Of a stretch of 64,000 nt of DNA, positions 63,404-64,000 are shown one piece after another (positions within the stretch are counted from its first letter, which is position 1; each line of letters opens with the position of its first letter). Origin of the DNA: Sipunculus nudus (taxonomy: Eukaryota > Annelida > Sipuncula > Golfingiida > Sipunculidae); contig CM049308.1 in the NCBI GenBank assembly GCA_026874595.1, forward strand, positions 72,076,624 through 72,140,623. The letters run 5' to 3'. A program made the position numbers and the translations under genes. Under the pieces are notes generated by a model. That model had not been told where the DNA came from and searched no databases. It saw nothing but the letters and a program-made list of their open reading frames with translations.

Positions 63404-63500
63404 GAGAAGTATTTCCTGAGGGAGAAGGTATTGTGTGGAGGCTTACTGGTCTTGATAGAAGCATTGTTAGTTTTCTCAACCATCTCTATGGGAAGATGAG
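63404..63500 (+). CDS. Candidate second coding exon of the split gene
   Basis: Preceded by a pyrimidine-rich tract and CAG, and followed by the donor ATGAG|GTAAAAG at 63501. Starting with two bases (GA), it is in phase with the exon ending at 31633; the joined codon is GGA. It then encodes 31 codons, EVFPEGEGIVWRLTGLDRSI followed by VSFLNHLYGKM, plus AG, leaving phase 2 for an exon beyond the window. The composition is mixed charged and hydrophobic and looks like real protein, and the other two frames carry stops. I do not recognise the family. A different upstream exon could also feed this acceptor. Confidence 0.4.
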
Positions 63501-64000
63501 GTAAAAGATGGGTATAAAGGTGGGTGATTCAGGAGGATATATGGATGAGGACATGCAAATTGGTCTGAAACGATTCCAAACTGATATGTTTTCAAAGGGC
63601 AAGCTGGCAGTCCAGAAAGGTCTACAAGTTTTACACAATTTTTTGTTTGTCATGCTTACTTTTCAAAATAATAATTTTTTTCTCGTTTTATTCTGTTTCT
63701 TTTGCTGTATCATTTATATGTGTGATGGGAATCAGCTTGCATGTAGGGCTAGTAGAACATGCATGCACATAATTTGGCAGAGCAATAAAGACTTTTTCTG
63801 TTCACATTTAAGAAAGATGAGGTTTACTCAAATATGAAGCAACCTTGAAATTTTACCATACAATGACTGTTTAGGCTTAAACCCTATTGGACATCTAAAA
63901 AACCATTATATTAACCTCAACATTGTAAGACAGTCTTATATGTGTGCCATTCCTTCAGTGTGCTGTTAATTACCACATTATAGCCAGACTGGAAACCATC
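63501..64000 (+). other. Putative start of the second intron
   Basis: It begins GTAAAAG. The 109-codon frame at 63508-63837 begins just inside and turns into low-complexity hydrophobic translation (FFLVLFCFFCC), which I take as chance. Confidence 0.3.

Noticed and set aside
63508-63837. 109-codon plus frame at the right end
   Set aside because: It begins inside the putative second intron, and its second half is low-complexity Phe/Cys/Leu translation of T-rich DNA.

Overview
The window reads as nuclear genomic DNA of an animal, most likely a bivalve mollusc. It is AT-rich, no reading frame resembles an intact gene, and start and splice signals are eukaryotic. The repeats include families I recognise as typical of bivalve genomes: blocks opening with a GCCCCCGCCACAAAGTGG hairpin and ending in CACATCTAGT, AGCTCA...GAGCTA blocks leading into GTCC/GTCT runs, and AGGTCAAAGGTCAAGG arrays. 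The bivalve call is inference from repeat style. There is no sign of bacterial, phage, organellar or CRISPR sequence.

Layout. 1-10 kb: AT-rich spacer with two dispersed-repeat fragments, a small hAT-type MITE (3976-4131), a ~30-bp minisatellite (6.0-6.26 kb) and a ~41-bp minisatellite (7.4-8.3 kb). 10.8-12.8 kb: a 31-bp minisatellite arranged as two 896-bp higher-order copies. 17.5-22.7 kb: two degenerate arrays of ~285-bp and ~276-bp dimeric units, a TA-flanked MITE (18750-18923) and a 1-kb hAT-like element with target-site duplication (19160-20175). 23.3-24.2 kb: a weak two-exon gene candidate. 24.6-26.05 kb: a GC-rich 31-bp minisatellite of about 46 copies. 28.07-29.98 kb: a Helitron/pearl-like element with ten ~180-bp internal units; its inverted, broken relative is at 55.66-57.25 kb.

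The best gene evidence is a split gene on the + strand. A TATA box (31318) and short leader precede an exon encoding a signal-peptide-like N-terminus (31579-31633), which ends at a phase-1 donor. An exon with a good acceptor, matching phase and good donor lies at 63404-63500. If joined, the first intron is about 31.8 kb and most of the right half of the window is intronic; the rest of the gene lies beyond the right edge. I do not recognise the protein.

The putative intron holds a 208-bp triplication (39745-40368), a ~132-bp triplication (44.36-44.75 kb), a second copy of a dispersed repeat also seen at 27.2 kb, the inverted Helitron-like element with another repeat nested in it, and an LTR-like block on the minus strand (58903-59668) with a TATA box and a heat-shock-element-like motif. 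Most other reading frames of 60-100 codons look like chance frames or products of stop-poor tandem repeats.
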